A stretch of 44,860 nucleotides of DNA from Phaeobacter sp. GTDB lineage: Bacteria > Pseudomonadota > Alphaproteobacteria > Rhodobacterales > Rhodobacteraceae. Shown here piece after piece: positions 29,852-40,257 of this stretch. The notes under the pieces are model-generated. The model was not told the origin of the DNA, searched no databases, and worked only from the letters and a program-made list of their open reading frames with translations. The position numbers and the translations under genes were made by a program. The first letter of the stretch is position 1. Each line of letters opens with the position of its first letter. Location of the stretch: NCBI RefSeq assembly GCF_022825805.1, contig NZ_JAJDWC010000107.1, forward strand, positions 1-44,860, in the 5' to 3' direction.

Positions 29852-30541
29852 ATGGACCGCGAAGATCAGCTTTACCCGCCTGTGAAGGCTCTGTTGGAAC
29901 GCCAAGGTTACACCGTCAAAGGCGAGGTGGGCGCCGCCGATGTCGTGGCCGTGCGTGGCACGGAACCTCCGGTGATTGTCGAAATGAAGCTGCGGTTTTC
30001 CTTATCCTTGTTTCATCAGGCGATCACACGGCTGGCAGTCACGGATTTGGTATACATCGCCGTGCCAAAGCCCAGTGGCCGTCAGGCCCGGCGGATGATG
30101 AAGGACAATCTGGCGCTGTGTCGGCGTTTGGGCCTGGGTCTGATCACTGTCCTGCCTGATGGGCGCACAGAGGTGCCTTGCGATCCGGGACCTTATGCCC
30201 CGCGTAAGTCGCGCCAGAAACAGGCCCGGCTGCTGCGTGAATTTGACAGGCTGCAGGGTGATCCCAACGCGGGCGGTGCCACACGACATGGGCTGGTCAC
30301 AGCCTATCGTCAGGACGCCCTGCGCTGTGCAAGCTATCTTGCGGTGCACGGGCCCAGCAAAGGTGCTGAGGTGGCAAAGGCCGCACAGGTGCCTACGGCA
30401 ACGCGGTTGATGGCGGACAACCACTATGGTTGGTTCGAACGGGTCAAAACCGGCATTTATCAGCTGACGGAGGCGGGACAGCAGGGGCTTGTGCACTGGG
30501 CCTATAGTTTCGAGCCCGTTGGAGAAGCAGGTGAACTCTGA
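29852..30541 (+). CDS. DUF2161 protein, PD-(D/E)XK nuclease-like fold
   Basis: This 229-residue protein (231 if the GTG at 29846 is used) is of the DUF2161 family, common in Rhodobacterales. The N-terminal part has LYPPVKALLERQGY, then GAADVVAVRG and VIVEMKLRFS, with an Asp and a Glu-x-Lys in the pattern of restriction-like nucleases. The C-terminal half (about 100-229) is helical with a possible winged-helix (AKAAQVPTATRLMADNHYGWFERV). Function is not established. It could act on nucleic acid. It precedes groES by about 200 bases but is outside the CIRCE-controlled unit. Confidence 0.75.
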   Translation: MDREDQLYPPVKALLERQGYTVKGEVGAADVVAVRGTEPPVIVEMKLRFSLSLFHQAITRLAVTDLVYIAVPKPSGRQARRMMKDNLALCRRLGLGLITVLPDGRTEVPCDPGPYAPRKSRQKQARLLREFDRLQGDPNAGGATRHGLVTAYRQDALRCASYLAVHGPSKGAEVAKAAQVPTATRLMADNHYGWFERVKTGIYQLTEAGQQGLVHWAYSFEPVGEAGEL

Positions 30542-30614
30542 CTGCAGCTTGGCTGCATTCTGTGAGCGGCGGAAAAAACCCGCGCAAACGTCTAAAAAAA
30601 ATGATCCGCTCCTG

Positions 30615-30643
30615 TTGACACGCTCAGATTGGCTGCCTAGCTA
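30615..30643 (+). promoter_or_regulatory. Candidate groESL promoter
   Basis: TTGACA (30615-30620), 17 bases, TAGCTA (30638-30643). It lies immediately upstream of the CIRCE operator, so HrcA bound there would block the start of transcription. Confidence 0.6.
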
Positions 30644-30651
30644 TTTCGCTG

Positions 30652-30678
30652 TTAGCACTCATTAGAGGGGAGTGCTAA
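30652..30678 (+). promoter_or_regulatory. CIRCE operator (HrcA site)
   Basis: TTAGCACTC, nine bases, GAGTGCTAA. Both arms match the CIRCE consensus exactly and the spacing is right. HrcA binds it and represses groESL until heat shock. It is about 60 bases ahead of groES. Confidence 0.97.
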
Positions 30679-30739
30679 TACTCCGGGCCTCGAGCCTGGG
30701 GGGAGAAAACAACCTTTGAGCCTTTAAGGAGCTACAAAG

Positions 30740-31027
30740 ATGGCATTGAAACCGCTTCACGACCGCGTGCTGGTGCGTCGCACCGAAAGCGAAGAAAAAA
30801 CCGCCGGTGGCCTGATCATTCCTGATTCCGCCAAAGAAAAGCCGAGCGAAGGCGTTGTCGTTGCAACCGGCGAAGGCGCTCGCAAGGACAGCGGTGAGCT
30901 GATCGCAATGGCCGTGAACGAGGGTGACCGCATCCTGTTCGGCAAGTGGTCCGGCACCGAAGTCAACGTCGACGGCGAAGAGCTGCTGATGATGAAAGAA
31001 AGCGACATCATGGGTGTGATCGTCTGA
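30740..31027 (+). CDS. groES: Co-chaperonin GroES
   Basis: This 95-residue heptameric lid closes the GroEL folding chamber. Visible marks are [14 protein letters not shown] at the N-terminus, [20 protein letters not shown] (mobile loop region), and a final [14 protein letters not shown]. The start follows AAGGAG. It is controlled by the CIRCE element upstream and is followed by groEL after 57 bases. Confidence 0.98.
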   Translation: MALKPLHDRVLVRRTESEEKTAGGLIIPDSAKEKPSEGVVVATGEGARKDSGELIAMAVNEGDRILFGKWSGTEVNVDGEELLMMKESDIMGVIV

Positions 31028-31081
31028 GCTGACGCTCCGATTCATTCAAGTTCGCAAAACACATATTCTCAAGGAGAGTGA

Positions 31082-32737
<1,656 letters not shown>

Positions 32738-33069
32738 TCACGGATCCCAACGGGATTTGTGATGCGGCGACAGCTGGTTGGCCAGAAGGTCAACTCGCTA
32801 GGTGCCCACCGCTAATGACTGCAAGATTTGGGGCTGCTTTCGGGCGGCCCTTTTTCTGTTTCAGGTCCTGTCAACTTTGGTACTTGTCAATTTGTGGTCC
32901 TTTGGTTTTGTGGGGCTGGGCGTCCTTGGGCCGGGAATTTGGCGTGCCTGTAAATTCTGCGTCCAGGCAGACTGTCGGGCGTGGATGACCACGACATGTT
33001 CATTGGCATACGCGCTGCCCCGCGTATTTTTCTCTGGCGTGACGGGGGCACAGGCGGTAGCTGCGCCAT
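32738..33069. other. Intergenic region after groEL
   Basis: This 332-base gap contains the groEL terminator (32831-32855) and nothing else I can support as a gene. After the terminator it is G/T-rich on the plus strand up to the EamA gene, whose promoter I could not place. Confidence 0.6.
32831..32855 (+). terminator. Rho-independent terminator of groESL
   Basis: GGGCTGC, a six-base loop, GCGGCCC, then TTTTT. The 7-bp stem has one G-U pair. Confidence 0.82.
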
Positions 33070-33951
33070 ATGCGTTTGATCTCTCTTGTCTCTCTCACCA
33101 TGGTGGCTTTTGCCGCGAACTCTGTGCTGGGCCGATTGGCCATCGGTGGCAGCTATATGGAGGCCAACCTCTTCGGTTTGCTGCGGCTGTTGTCTGGGGC
33201 AGGGGTTCTGTTGCTGCTGTGTCGTTTGCAAAACGTGGCGCTGCCCTGGGCACCTGTGCAGACCCTATGGGGGGGCGGTGCACTGACCCTTTATATTGTC
33301 GGGTTTTCGATGGCGTATCAGGATCTCGACGCTGGGTTGGGCGCATTGATCCTGTTTGGTGTTGTTCAGGTGGCCATGTTCGGCTGGGGGGCAATGCGCG
33401 GGGCTGTGGTCTCTGCTGGCCAGATTGCTGGCGCGGTATTGGCTCTTATGGGGCTCGCTATTGTGGTCTGGCCCACCAGCGATGCGGTCGTGGCTCCGTT
33501 TACAGCGACTGTATTGATGACATTGGCAGGGATCGGCTGGGCTGCCTACAGCCTTCTTGGGCGCAGTGCCACGGCGCCTTTGGCGACAACAGCGATCAAT
33601 TTTGCTGCGGCGACCGTGATCATGCTGCCGTTATCCTTTGTGCTGGCGACAGACGTGGTTGTTTCTGTCGAGGGCGTGTTGCTCGCCCTGCTGTCGGGGG
33701 CTGTGACATCTGGGCTGGGCTATGCGCTGTGGTATGCAGTGTTACCTGCGCTTTCCGCCGCTGTTGCGGCAACCGTGCAGCTGTCGGTGCCAGTCCTGGC
33801 AATTCTGGCCGGAGCGCTGTTGCTTGGGGAAGATATCGGTCTGCGCCTGGCGCTTGGGTCTGTTGCTGTGCTAGGCGGGATCGCTGTCGTCATACGGCTT
33901 GCTCCACCGAAGCCAAAGCCTGTCTCACCTGAGGCAATGGTGAAACGCTGA
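33070..33951 (+). CDS. EamA-family (DMT) transporter
   Basis: This 293-residue inner-membrane protein has about ten hydrophobic segments in two EamA repeats (about 1-135 and 145-280). The first helix region (LISLVSLTMVAFAANSVLGRLA) and the later YALWYAVLPALSAAVAATVQLSVPVLAILAGALLLGE are characteristic. Such proteins export or import amino acids, nucleotides or other small molecules. The substrate is not known here. The start ATG 33070 is the first in frame. Confidence 0.9.
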   Translation: MRLISLVSLTMVAFAANSVLGRLAIGGSYMEANLFGLLRLLSGAGVLLLLCRLQNVALPWAPVQTLWGGGALTLYIVGFSMAYQDLDAGLGALILFGVVQVAMFGWGAMRGAVVSAGQIAGAVLALMGLAIVVWPTSDAVVAPFTATVLMTLAGIGWAAYSLLGRSATAPLATTAINFAAATVIMLPLSFVLATDVVVSVEGVLLALLSGAVTSGLGYALWYAVLPALSAAVAATVQLSVPVLAILAGALLLGEDIGLRLALGSVAVLGGIAVVIRLAPPKPKPVSPEAMVKR

Positions 33952-34005
33952 GAGCTGGCGCGCGGGTGCCATCATTTCCCCTTTTGATCCATCAACCGGC
34001 GACCT

Positions 34006-34857
34006 ATGTCAGGGGGCATGACAAAACCCGTTCCTGCAAATTCGTTCCTGGCCCTTCGACGCGCGCTGACCGGCGTTATTGGGCTCGCGGCGACAGTGCT
34101 GCCCGTATCTGCGGCGGCGGATTGTGCTGTTTTACTGCATGGTTTGGCGCGCAGCGAATACTCCCTTGCGGTTATGGAAACCGTGCTCGAGGCGCAGGGC
34201 TGGTCCGTTGTAACGCCGGGCTATCCCTCAACGGAAAAGGCGGTCGCCGCGTTGGCAGACAGCACTTTGCCCGCCGCATTTGCGCGCTGCGAGGCAGAGC
34301 TGGAGCTGGGCGAGGCGATCCATGTGGTGACCCATTCCATGGGCGCGATTTTGCTGCGCCACTGGCTGCAGAGCGCAAAACCCGATCGATTGGGTCGCAC
34401 AGTAATGCTGGCACCGCCCAATCAGGGCAGCGAACTGGTCGACGCGTTGGGCGATTGGGAGGTGTTTGGTCTGATCAACGGTCCTGCAGGTTTGCAGTTG
34501 GGAACAGGCGAGCAGAGCGTTCCCAAGCGTTTGCCCGATGTCGATTTCCCCGTTGGGGTCATCGCAGGCGATGTGTCGCTGAACCCTGTGTTCTCGAACA
34601 TTATCCCCGGGCCAGATGATGGTAAGGTGTCCGTCACCAGCACAAAGGTCGCAGGCATGGCGGATCATCTCGTGCTGCCCGTGACCCATACCTTCATGAT
34701 GAACAACCCGCAGGTCATTGCGCAAACGATTCATTTTCTTGAACACGGCCGCTTTGATCCGAACATGACCTGGTTTGATTCAGTGGCTGGACAAGAGAGC
34801 GAAGCTTGTGACAGACGGCCATGTTCAGAGGATCAGGACAGGAGCGATACGGAATGA
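34006..34857 (+). CDS. Secreted alpha/beta hydrolase (lipase-like)
   Basis: This 283-residue protein has a signal peptide (about residues 20-37, [15 protein letters not shown]) and an alpha/beta hydrolase fold. The nucleophile elbow is [12 protein letters not shown] (Ser at about residue 106), the oxyanion region is [12 protein letters not shown], and the candidate triad His is in [10 protein letters not shown]. It resembles short lipases/esterases. Start ATG 34006 or ATG 34018 cannot be separated with confidence. Its stop overlaps the phnM start (ATGA), so the two are translationally coupled. No functional link between a secreted hydrolase and phosphonate breakdown is apparent. Confidence 0.82.
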   Translation: MSGGMTKPVPANSFLALRRALTGVIGLAATVLPVSAAADCAVLLHGLARSEYSLAVMETVLEAQGWSVVTPGYPSTEKAVAALADSTLPAAFARCEAELELGEAIHVVTHSMGAILLRHWLQSAKPDRLGRTVMLAPPNQGSELVDALGDWEVFGLINGPAGLQLGTGEQSVPKRLPDVDFPVGVIAGDVSLNPVFSNIIPGPDDGKVSVTSTKVAGMADHLVLPVTHTFMMNNPQVIAQTIHFLEHGRFDPNMTWFDSVAGQESEACDRRPCSEDQDRSDTE

Positions 34858-36008
34858 ACACGAGCAGTCTGGCGCTGACGCTGACGGGTGGGGATATCCT
34901 GCGCCCAGACGGGCTGGAGCATGGCGGAGAGATCAGTTTCGCAGACGGTCTCATCCAACCGGACCGTGCGGCGCGCTGTGTCGATCTGCACGGGTTTCGT
35001 GTGATGCCGGGCATTGTGGATCCGCACGGTGATGGGTTCGAACGCCATCTCGCTCCGCGCCGCGGTGCCATGAAACAGATGGGCGAAGGCATCATTGCCG
35101 CCGCTGCAGAGCTGGCGGCAAACGGCATCACTACCGCTGTTCTGGCGCAGTTCTATTCCTGGGAGGGTGGGCTGCGTGGGCCCGAGTTTGCTGGGCAGGT
35201 GTTCGAGGGCATTCAATCCGCGCGGCCAAAGGTCGTGACGGAGCTGATCCCGCAGTTGCGGTTCGAAATTCACCTGCTGGACGCCTATGCCACGTTGCCC
35301 GCGCAGATCGCGCATTGGGACATTCCCTATGTCGTGTTCAACGATCATCTCCCGCATGACCGATTGGCAGCGGGGAAAAAGCCACCACGGTTGACCGGTC
35401 AGGCGCTGAAGGCCGGTCGCAATCCGGAGGTGCATTGGCAAATGCTGAAGGACCTCCATGCGCAGAAATCACAGGTCGCACCGGCCTTGGACCAGCTTAC
35501 GGCGGAGCTGCGGGCCAATGGTGTGTGCCTCGGCAGTCATGACGATCAGGGGGCGGCAGATCGCGCGACATGGCGCAACCGCGGAGTATCGATTTCGGAG
35601 TTTCCCGAAACACTGGAGGCCGCGTCTGCGGCCCGCGATGGTGGGGATGCCATCATTCTCGGCTCTCCGAATGTGGTGCGCGGAGGCTCCCATAAGGGCA
35701 ATGCCTCGGCCATTGATCTGATCGCAATGGGGCTTTGTGATGCGCTGGCGTCGGACTACCACTACCCAAGCCCGCGGCGGGCTGCCCTGATGCTGGCGGC
35801 CACGGGGCTCTTGCCGATTGAGCAGGCGTGGGCGTTGATCTCAGAAGGGCCTGCCCGGATACTTGGCCTTCAAGACCGCGGGCGGCTTGAGGTTGGCAAA
35901 CGGGCGGATCTGGTGATTTTGGATGCCAGCGGTCAAATCGCAGCCACCATCGTTGGCGGGCGTGTGAGCTATATGTCCGGCGAGATTGCCACGCGGTTTA
36001 TGTCCTGA
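34854..36008 (+). CDS. phnM: RPnTP hydrolase PhnM (phosphonate pathway)
   Basis: PhnM hydrolyses ribose 1-methylphosphonate 5-triphosphate to pyrophosphate and the monophosphate, in the C-P lyase route. From ATG 34854 (GGAG 8 bases upstream, ATGA overlap with the hydrolase) it has 384 residues. It is an amidohydrolase: metal-binding [17 protein letters not shown] near residue 50, [35 protein letters not shown] and the final metal Asp in [16 protein letters not shown] lyase genes (phnGHIJKL) are not in this window, so it may work with a cluster elsewhere or on another substrate. Confidence 0.9.
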   Translation: MNTSSLALTLTGGDILRPDGLEHGGEISFADGLIQPDRAARCVDLHGFRVMPGIVDPHGDGFERHLAPRRGAMKQMGEGIIAAAAELAANGITTAVLAQFYSWEGGLRGPEFAGQVFEGIQSARPKVVTELIPQLRFEIHLLDAYATLPAQIAHWDIPYVVFNDHLPHDRLAAGKKPPRLTGQALKAGRNPEVHWQMLKDLHAQKSQVAPALDQLTAELRANGVCLGSHDDQGAADRATWRNRGVSISEFPETLEAASAARDGGDAIILGSPNVVRGGSHKGNASAIDLIAMGLCDALASDYHYPSPRRAALMLAATGLLPIEQAWALISEGPARILGLQDRGRLEVGKRADLVILDASGQIAATIVGGRVSYMSGEIATRFMS

Positions 36009-36141
36009 TCGCTGCCTTGGCCGAACGCAAGGTGCCATTGGTCGCTGCGAGAGCGATCCTCGTGGGCACCGAATGGGCATTGGCCGGTGGGCCGACCAGC
36101 CAACGCCATCACAGCCTATCTGTGTTGTGTGGACGAAAGGG

Positions 36142-37218
36142 TCAGTTGGCGGTGCGGCTGACCCGGTTCACATGGCCCATCTTGCGCCCAGGCTTTGCGT
36201 CGGCTTTGCCATAGAGGTGAATGGCGCAGTCAGCGGTTGCCGCCAGTTCTGCAACACGGTCCACGTCTGCGCCGATCAGGTTTTCCATCACCACATCGCT
36301 GTGTCGTTGCCCGTCCCCAAGCGGCCAGCCGACCACAGCGCGGATATGTTGCTCGAACTGATCCACGCAGCAGCCATTCTGCGTCCAGTGGCCGGAGTTG
36401 TGTACCCTGGGTGCGATTTCATTCACGATCAGGCCCGCAGGGGTCACAAACAGTTCCACCCCCAGAACGCCGACATAATCAAGCGCGTTCAAAATCTTGC
36501 CGGCCATGAGCACGGCATCCATCCGTAGGCTGGTGTTCAACCGGGCGGGCACGGTTGTGGTGTGGAGAATGCCGTCGCGGTGCACATTCTCGCCGGGATC
36601 AAAACAGGCGATGTCACCGGCCACGCCGCGGGCTGCAATCACGGACACTTCGTGGCTGAAGTCCACAAACCCCTCCAGGATCGAAGGCGCACCCGCCATC
36701 GCTGCGAGCGCGGTTTCAGCCTCGTCGGCGGATTTGATCCGAGCCTGCCCCTTGCCATCATAGCCGAACCGGCGGGTTTTCAGGATCGATGGGGCGCCAA
36801 TTGATGCAAGCGCCGCTGCCAGGCTTTGGTCATCGTCAACCGCAGCAAACGGCGCGGTTTTCAGGCCGAGATCTTGCAGAAACGTCTTTTCCGTCAGGCG
36901 ATCTTGGCTGATGCGCAGCGCTTCGCGGCCCGGACGGATCGGTTTCAGCGTCTCCAGCAGATCCAGTGCAGATGTCGGGATGTTTTCAAATTCATAGGTG
37001 ATGACATCAACGGCGGCAGCAAAATCTGTCAGCGCGGCGTGGTCTTCATAGCTCGCGGTGGTGACCTGGTCCGCAACCTGGCTGGCCGGGCATTGCGCGC
37101 TGGGTTCAAAGATATGCGCCTTGAAACCGAGTCGCGAGGCTGCGACCGACAGCATTCTGCCAAGTTGTCCACCGCCAAGGATGCCGATGGTTGCTCCGGG
37201 TGTCAGCGCATCAGTCAT
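36142..37218 (-). CDS. purK: 5-(carboxyamino)imidazole ribonucleotide synthase
   Basis: This 358-residue ATP-grasp enzyme makes N5-CAIR from AIR, ATP and bicarbonate in purine synthesis. I chose ATG 37218, which gives the family N-terminus with [13 protein letters not shown] (residues 11-23). Other marks are [28 protein letters not shown], and the C-terminal [17 protein letters not shown]. It overlaps purE by 8 bases, so translation is coupled. Its 3' end converges with phnM. Confidence 0.96.
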   Translation of the reverse strand: MTDALTPGATIGILGGGQLGRMLSVAASRLGFKAHIFEPSAQCPASQVADQVTTASYEDHAALTDFAAAVDVITYEFENIPTSALDLLETLKPIRPGREALRISQDRLTEKTFLQDLGLKTAPFAAVDDDQSLAAALASIGAPSILKTRRFGYDGKGQARIKSADEAETALAAMAGAPSILEGFVDFSHEVSVIAARGVAGDIACFDPGENVHRDGILHTTTVPARLNTSLRMDAVLMAGKILNALDYVGVLGVELFVTPAGLIVNEIAPRVHNSGHWTQNGCCVDQFEQHIRAVVGWPLGDGQRHSDVVMENLIGADVDRVAELAATADCAIHLYGKADAKPGRKMGHVNRVSRTAN

Positions 37219-37711
37219 TGCTTGGCTCCTCCGGAATGGATGCCGACAGGTCGCTGCGCCACTGGTCGAGGCGCGTTGCCAGGGCTGCATCCTGCAGAGC
37301 CAGAATTCCGGCGGCCATCAATCCTGCATTTGCGGCGCCAGCGCTGCCGATGGCCATGGTTGCGACGGGGAACCCCTTTGGCATCTGGACGATGGAATAG
37401 AGCGAATCAACACCAGACAGCGCGCGGGTCTGAACCGGGACACCCACCACTGGCACGCGGGTTTTGGAGGCAACCATGCCCGGCAAATGCGCGGCACCAC
37501 CGGCGCCCGCAATGATCACCTGCAGGCCGCGATCTGCGGCGGTCTTACCATAGTCCCACAGCCGGTCTGGCGTGCGGTGGGCCGATACGATTTTTGCCTC
37601 ATAGGTGATGCCCAGCTCGCCCAATATGGTCGCCGCTTCTTTCATCGTGGGCCAGTCTGACTGGCTGCCCATGATTATGCCTACTTTGATGTCGTTGCTG
37701 GTCTCTGCCAT
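37211..37711 (-). CDS. purE: N5-CAIR mutase
   Basis: This 166-residue enzyme converts N5-CAIR to CAIR, the step after PurK. I chose ATG 37711, with AGGA 9 bases upstream, in preference to ATG 37729. Class I PurE motifs are present: [42 protein letters not shown], and [19 protein letters not shown]. It is the first gene of a purEK operon. Confidence 0.97.
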   Translation of the reverse strand: MAETSNDIKVGIIMGSQSDWPTMKEAATILGELGITYEAKIVSAHRTPDRLWDYGKTAADRGLQVIIAGAGGAAHLPGMVASKTRVPVVGVPVQTRALSGVDSLYSIVQMPKGFPVATMAIGSAGAANAGLMAAGILALQDAALATRLDQWRSDLSASIPEEPSND

Positions 37712-37964
37712 CGGCGCGAATCCTGTCATGCGGCGGAGCGTTATTCCGCTCAGGTGGAGGAAGCGCGCACTATAGTGGGTGAGTCATATCACGCAATGCA
37801 GCAATGCATGCGACAGGCATTCTGCGGCGTTGCGAGCGCATGTTATCGCAAGCAGATGGGCAATTCACGCTGCGGTTCCGGCGTGTCACGGTCGTTCGTT
37901 CGGTGGGGTGTTTTGCCGGGCGCCTGGTCTGCAGCCAACCTGGTTCTGCCTCCCGCCAAGAGAA

Positions 37965-38189
37965 TCAGGCGATGATGTCCGGTGTCAGGCGATCTTCGAT
38001 GATCGAGATCTTGTCTTTCAGCACCAGTTTCTGTTTCTTGAGCCGCTGTATCGTCAGCTGATCGCTGGTCCCGCGCTCTTGCAGCGCTGTGATAGCCTCG
38101 TCCAGATCGCGATGCTGGGTGCGGAAAACCTCCAGCTCCACCTTCAGAACTTCGTCGGTTTTCATGGAAACATCGGTGGGGGCGTTCAT
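37965..38189 (-). CDS. YdcH family protein (DUF465)
   Basis: This is a 74-residue protein, mostly a long charged helix (coiled coil), of the YdcH/DUF465 family. Typical elements are the VFRTQHRDLDEAITAL segment and the terminal RLKKQKLVLKDKISIIEDRL. The function is unknown. I chose ATG 38189. ATG 38165 is an alternative, and neither has a strong Shine-Dalgarno. It lies upstream of purE on the same strand, with a 253-base gap, and is divergent from hsp20. Confidence 0.8.
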   Translation of the reverse strand: MNAPTDVSMKTDEVLKVELEVFRTQHRDLDEAITALQERGTSDQLTIQRLKKQKLVLKDKISIIEDRLTPDIIA

Positions 38190-38272
38190 AAGCGACTCGT
38201 TTGGCGGCGGCTGTGATTTTGGCAGAAGATACGCTCTTGAGGCCATTTGCGCTAGCGTTGCAACGTGTTGGG

Positions 38273-38301
38273 CTTGTGAAAATACTGAAAACACCCATAT
38301 T
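38273..38301 (+). promoter_or_regulatory. Candidate heat-shock (RpoH) promoter of hsp20
   Basis: CTTGTGAA (38273-38280), 13 bases, CCCATATT (38294-38301). It is close to the sigma32 consensus (CTTGAA, 13-15 bases, CCCATnT). It lies 67 bases upstream of the hsp20 start. The -35 differs from consensus by the inserted G of TGTGAA. Confidence 0.55.
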
Positions 38302-38367
38302 CTTAACCATGTGGCTGCCAAATTGGGGCCAACAACAGACGTCGCTTTGGAATCAAGGACGAACATC

Positions 38368-38781
38368 GTGTCGAAACTTACACTTGGCTCGTACCCGCAT
38401 ATGTTGGGGTTTGAGCAATTGGAACGCCTCTTGGAGCGCTCGGCGAAGTCGGGCAACGAAGGCTATCCCCCTTACAATATCGAACAGACCTCCGATCATT
38501 CCTATCGGATCACCCTGGCCGTCGCCGGATTTGCAGAGGCGGATCTCGCGATCACGGTAGAGGACCGTCAATTGGTGATCCGTGGCCGTCAGGGCGATGA
38601 CAGCGAGGGGCGTGTGTTCCTGCATCGTGGCATCGCGGCCCGTCAATTCCAGCGCATGTTTGTGCTGGCCGATGGTGTCGAAGTTGGTGAGGCGGTGATG
38701 GAAAACGGTCTGTTGCACGTTGATCTAACACGGGCTCGGCCAGAGACCGTTGTGCAGACCATAAACATCAGAAAGGGGTAA
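38368..38781 (+). CDS. Hsp20 family small heat-shock protein
   Basis: This 137-residue small heat-shock protein (IbpA-like) holds unfolding proteins for refolding. I chose GTG 38368, 8 bases after AAGGAC, because the family start SKLTLGSYPHMLGFEQLERLL begins there. The frame is open upstream. The alpha-crystallin domain (about residues 35-125) includes YPPYNIEQTSDHSYRITLAVAG, LVIRGRQ and RQFQRMFVLADGVEV. It is followed after 5 bases by the DUF1150 gene, a recurring pair in this bacterial group. Confidence 0.93.
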   Translation: MSKLTLGSYPHMLGFEQLERLLERSAKSGNEGYPPYNIEQTSDHSYRITLAVAGFAEADLAITVEDRQLVIRGRQGDDSEGRVFLHRGIAARQFQRMFVLADGVEVGEAVMENGLLHVDLTRARPETVVQTINIRKG

Positions 38782-38786
38782 TTGAT

Positions 38787-39011
38787 ATGCAGACACCAAA
38801 ATTCGCAGAGGATCTCGACAGCCGCGTTGTCTATGTCAAAACGGTTGAGGTTGCCGATCTCCCCGAAGAGGTGCAGGCAGGCGCAAATGGGCAAACGCAG
38901 CTTTATGCATTGCATGATGCGGCAGGCGCGCAGCTCGCACTGGTAAGCGACAGGCGCATGGCGTTTGTCTTGGCGCGTCAGCATGATTACGCGCCGGTGC
39001 CGGTGCACTGA
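38787..39011 (+). CDS. DUF1150 family protein
   Basis: This is a 74-residue small protein of unknown function, family DUF1150, found in alphaproteobacteria next to hsp20. Visible features are the VVYVKTVEVADLPEEVQ start region and a C-terminal HDAAGAQLALVSDRRMAFVLARQHD. It is probably co-translated with hsp20 and heat-induced with it. A terminator at 39060 ends the unit. Confidence 0.85.
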   Translation: MQTPKFAEDLDSRVVYVKTVEVADLPEEVQAGANGQTQLYALHDAAGAQLALVSDRRMAFVLARQHDYAPVPVH

Positions 39012-39059
39012 CCTGCTGCTGCGGGCTTAGTCTCGTATTCTGATCTCGAAGAGTGTTGA

Positions 39060-39084
39060 GGGCGCAGGTTCAGCGCCCTTTTTT
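39060..39084 (+). terminator. Terminator of hsp20-DUF1150 unit
   Basis: GGGCGC, a 7-base loop, GCGCCC, then TTTTTT. It lies 49 bases after the DUF1150 stop. Confidence 0.88.
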
Positions 39085-39266
39085 GATGCTTTGATCCTGC
39101 GGTATGGCGCGCAGCTTAGCCTCCGCAGCTATGGCCAGTTGCGGCCCCAGATCGCCCGGACCTGAGCCTAGTTGGGCAGACACCAGTGCGTTATGTCAGA
39201 GTGCCGGTCACCCGTGGTGATACCCGGCACGATAAGTTTGACGACAAAACAAATATGGGGGCTACA

Positions 39267-40154
39267 ATGCAGTTTTCGTTTGATTGGGTGGATGCCTTTG
39301 CGGACCGCGCCTTTGGCGGCAACGGTTGCGCCGTTGTGCATGAGGCAGCGCATCTGCCAGAGGAGGTGTGCACCGCCTATGTGCGTGAGACATCCTTGGT
39401 TGAATGCACATTTACCGGCCCTTCGACTATTGCCGACGTCAAAGTGCGTTACTTTCTGGCCTCTCGTGAAATTCCATTTGCGGGTCACCCGACGCTCGCA
39501 ACGGTGGCCGCGCTGCGGGATCGCGGATTTATGAAGGGCGATGAGATCACGCTGGAAACCGGCGCGGGGCTGGTCCGGGTGGTTGCTGATGGCGGTATGT
39601 TCGAAATGACCCAGATCGCCCCGCAGTTTGGGGTGTTTGCCGACCTAGAGCTGGTTGCTGCCGCTGTTTCCTTGCCACGCGAGGCGATTTTGGGCCGACC
39701 ACAGAAAGTGTCTACTGGCCTGCCGTTTTGCATCACAGTGTTGCGCAGCCATGAGGATCTGGCGGCGGCGCGTTTGAATCTGGAGGCCATGGCGCGACTG
39801 GGTCAGTCTATCGGTGCCAGTGGCATCGATATGATGGAGCCGTTTTTGGTGGCTCTTGGGGGCGCAACAGCGGCCGGTGATACGTATTCCCGTCTTTTGA
39901 TGGCCCCGCCAAGCCCGCCTGAGGATCCATTTACCGGCTCGGCTACAGGGGCAATGGCGGCTTATCTTTGGCGGCATGGCCTGATGGAGAAAGCGCAGTT
40001 TGTCGCCGAGCAGGGGCATGGGCTTGGTCGCCCTGGACAGGCGCAGGTGACGCGGGTTGGCACGCCAGATGATATCCAAGGTGTCAAAGTCGCGGGGCAG
40101 GGCTTCGTGCTTATGCGCGGGAGCGTCGATCTGCCGGATCAGCTGCCGCGATAG
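39267..40154 (+). CDS. PhzF family protein
   Basis: This 295-residue protein has the two-domain fold shared by PhzF isomerase and diaminopimelate epimerase. I chose ATG 39267 because GGGGG lies 6 bases upstream and the family N-terminus (FSFDWVDAFADRAFGGNGCAVV) begins there. Other marks are ETSLVECTF with the likely catalytic Glu region, REIPFAGHPTLATVAALRD, and DPFTGSATGAMAAYL. PhzF itself isomerises DHHA in phenazine synthesis. No other phz gene is near, so the substrate is unknown. Confidence 0.92.
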   Translation: MQFSFDWVDAFADRAFGGNGCAVVHEAAHLPEEVCTAYVRETSLVECTFTGPSTIADVKVRYFLASREIPFAGHPTLATVAALRDRGFMKGDEITLETGAGLVRVVADGGMFEMTQIAPQFGVFADLELVAAAVSLPREAILGRPQKVSTGLPFCITVLRSHEDLAAARLNLEAMARLGQSIGASGIDMMEPFLVALGGATAAGDTYSRLLMAPPSPPEDPFTGSATGAMAAYLWRHGLMEKAQFVAEQGHGLGRPGQAQVTRVGTPDDIQGVKVAGQGFVLMRGSVDLPDQLPR

Positions 40155-40209
40155 CTGCACAGAACAGGGGATCAGCCGCACCGCTTATTGCATTGGTCCA
40201 AATGCAGCA

Positions 40210-40241
40210 AAGGCCGCCCATCAGGGCGGCCTTCTCTTGTT
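40210..40241. terminator. Bidirectional terminator between phzF-like and sat-cysC
   Basis: AAGGCCGCCC (40210-40219), 4-base loop, GGGCGGCCTT (40224-40233), a perfect 10-bp stem between converging genes. The plus-strand tail is CTCTTGTTT. The minus-strand tail is TTGCTGCATTT. Both are only moderately T-rich. Confidence 0.8.
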
Positions 40242-40257
40242 TCAAAACCAGCGGGGA

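Noticed and set aside
39267..40154. A phenazine biosynthesis gene
   Set aside because: PhzF-family proteins are widespread outside phenazine pathways, and no other phz gene is nearby.
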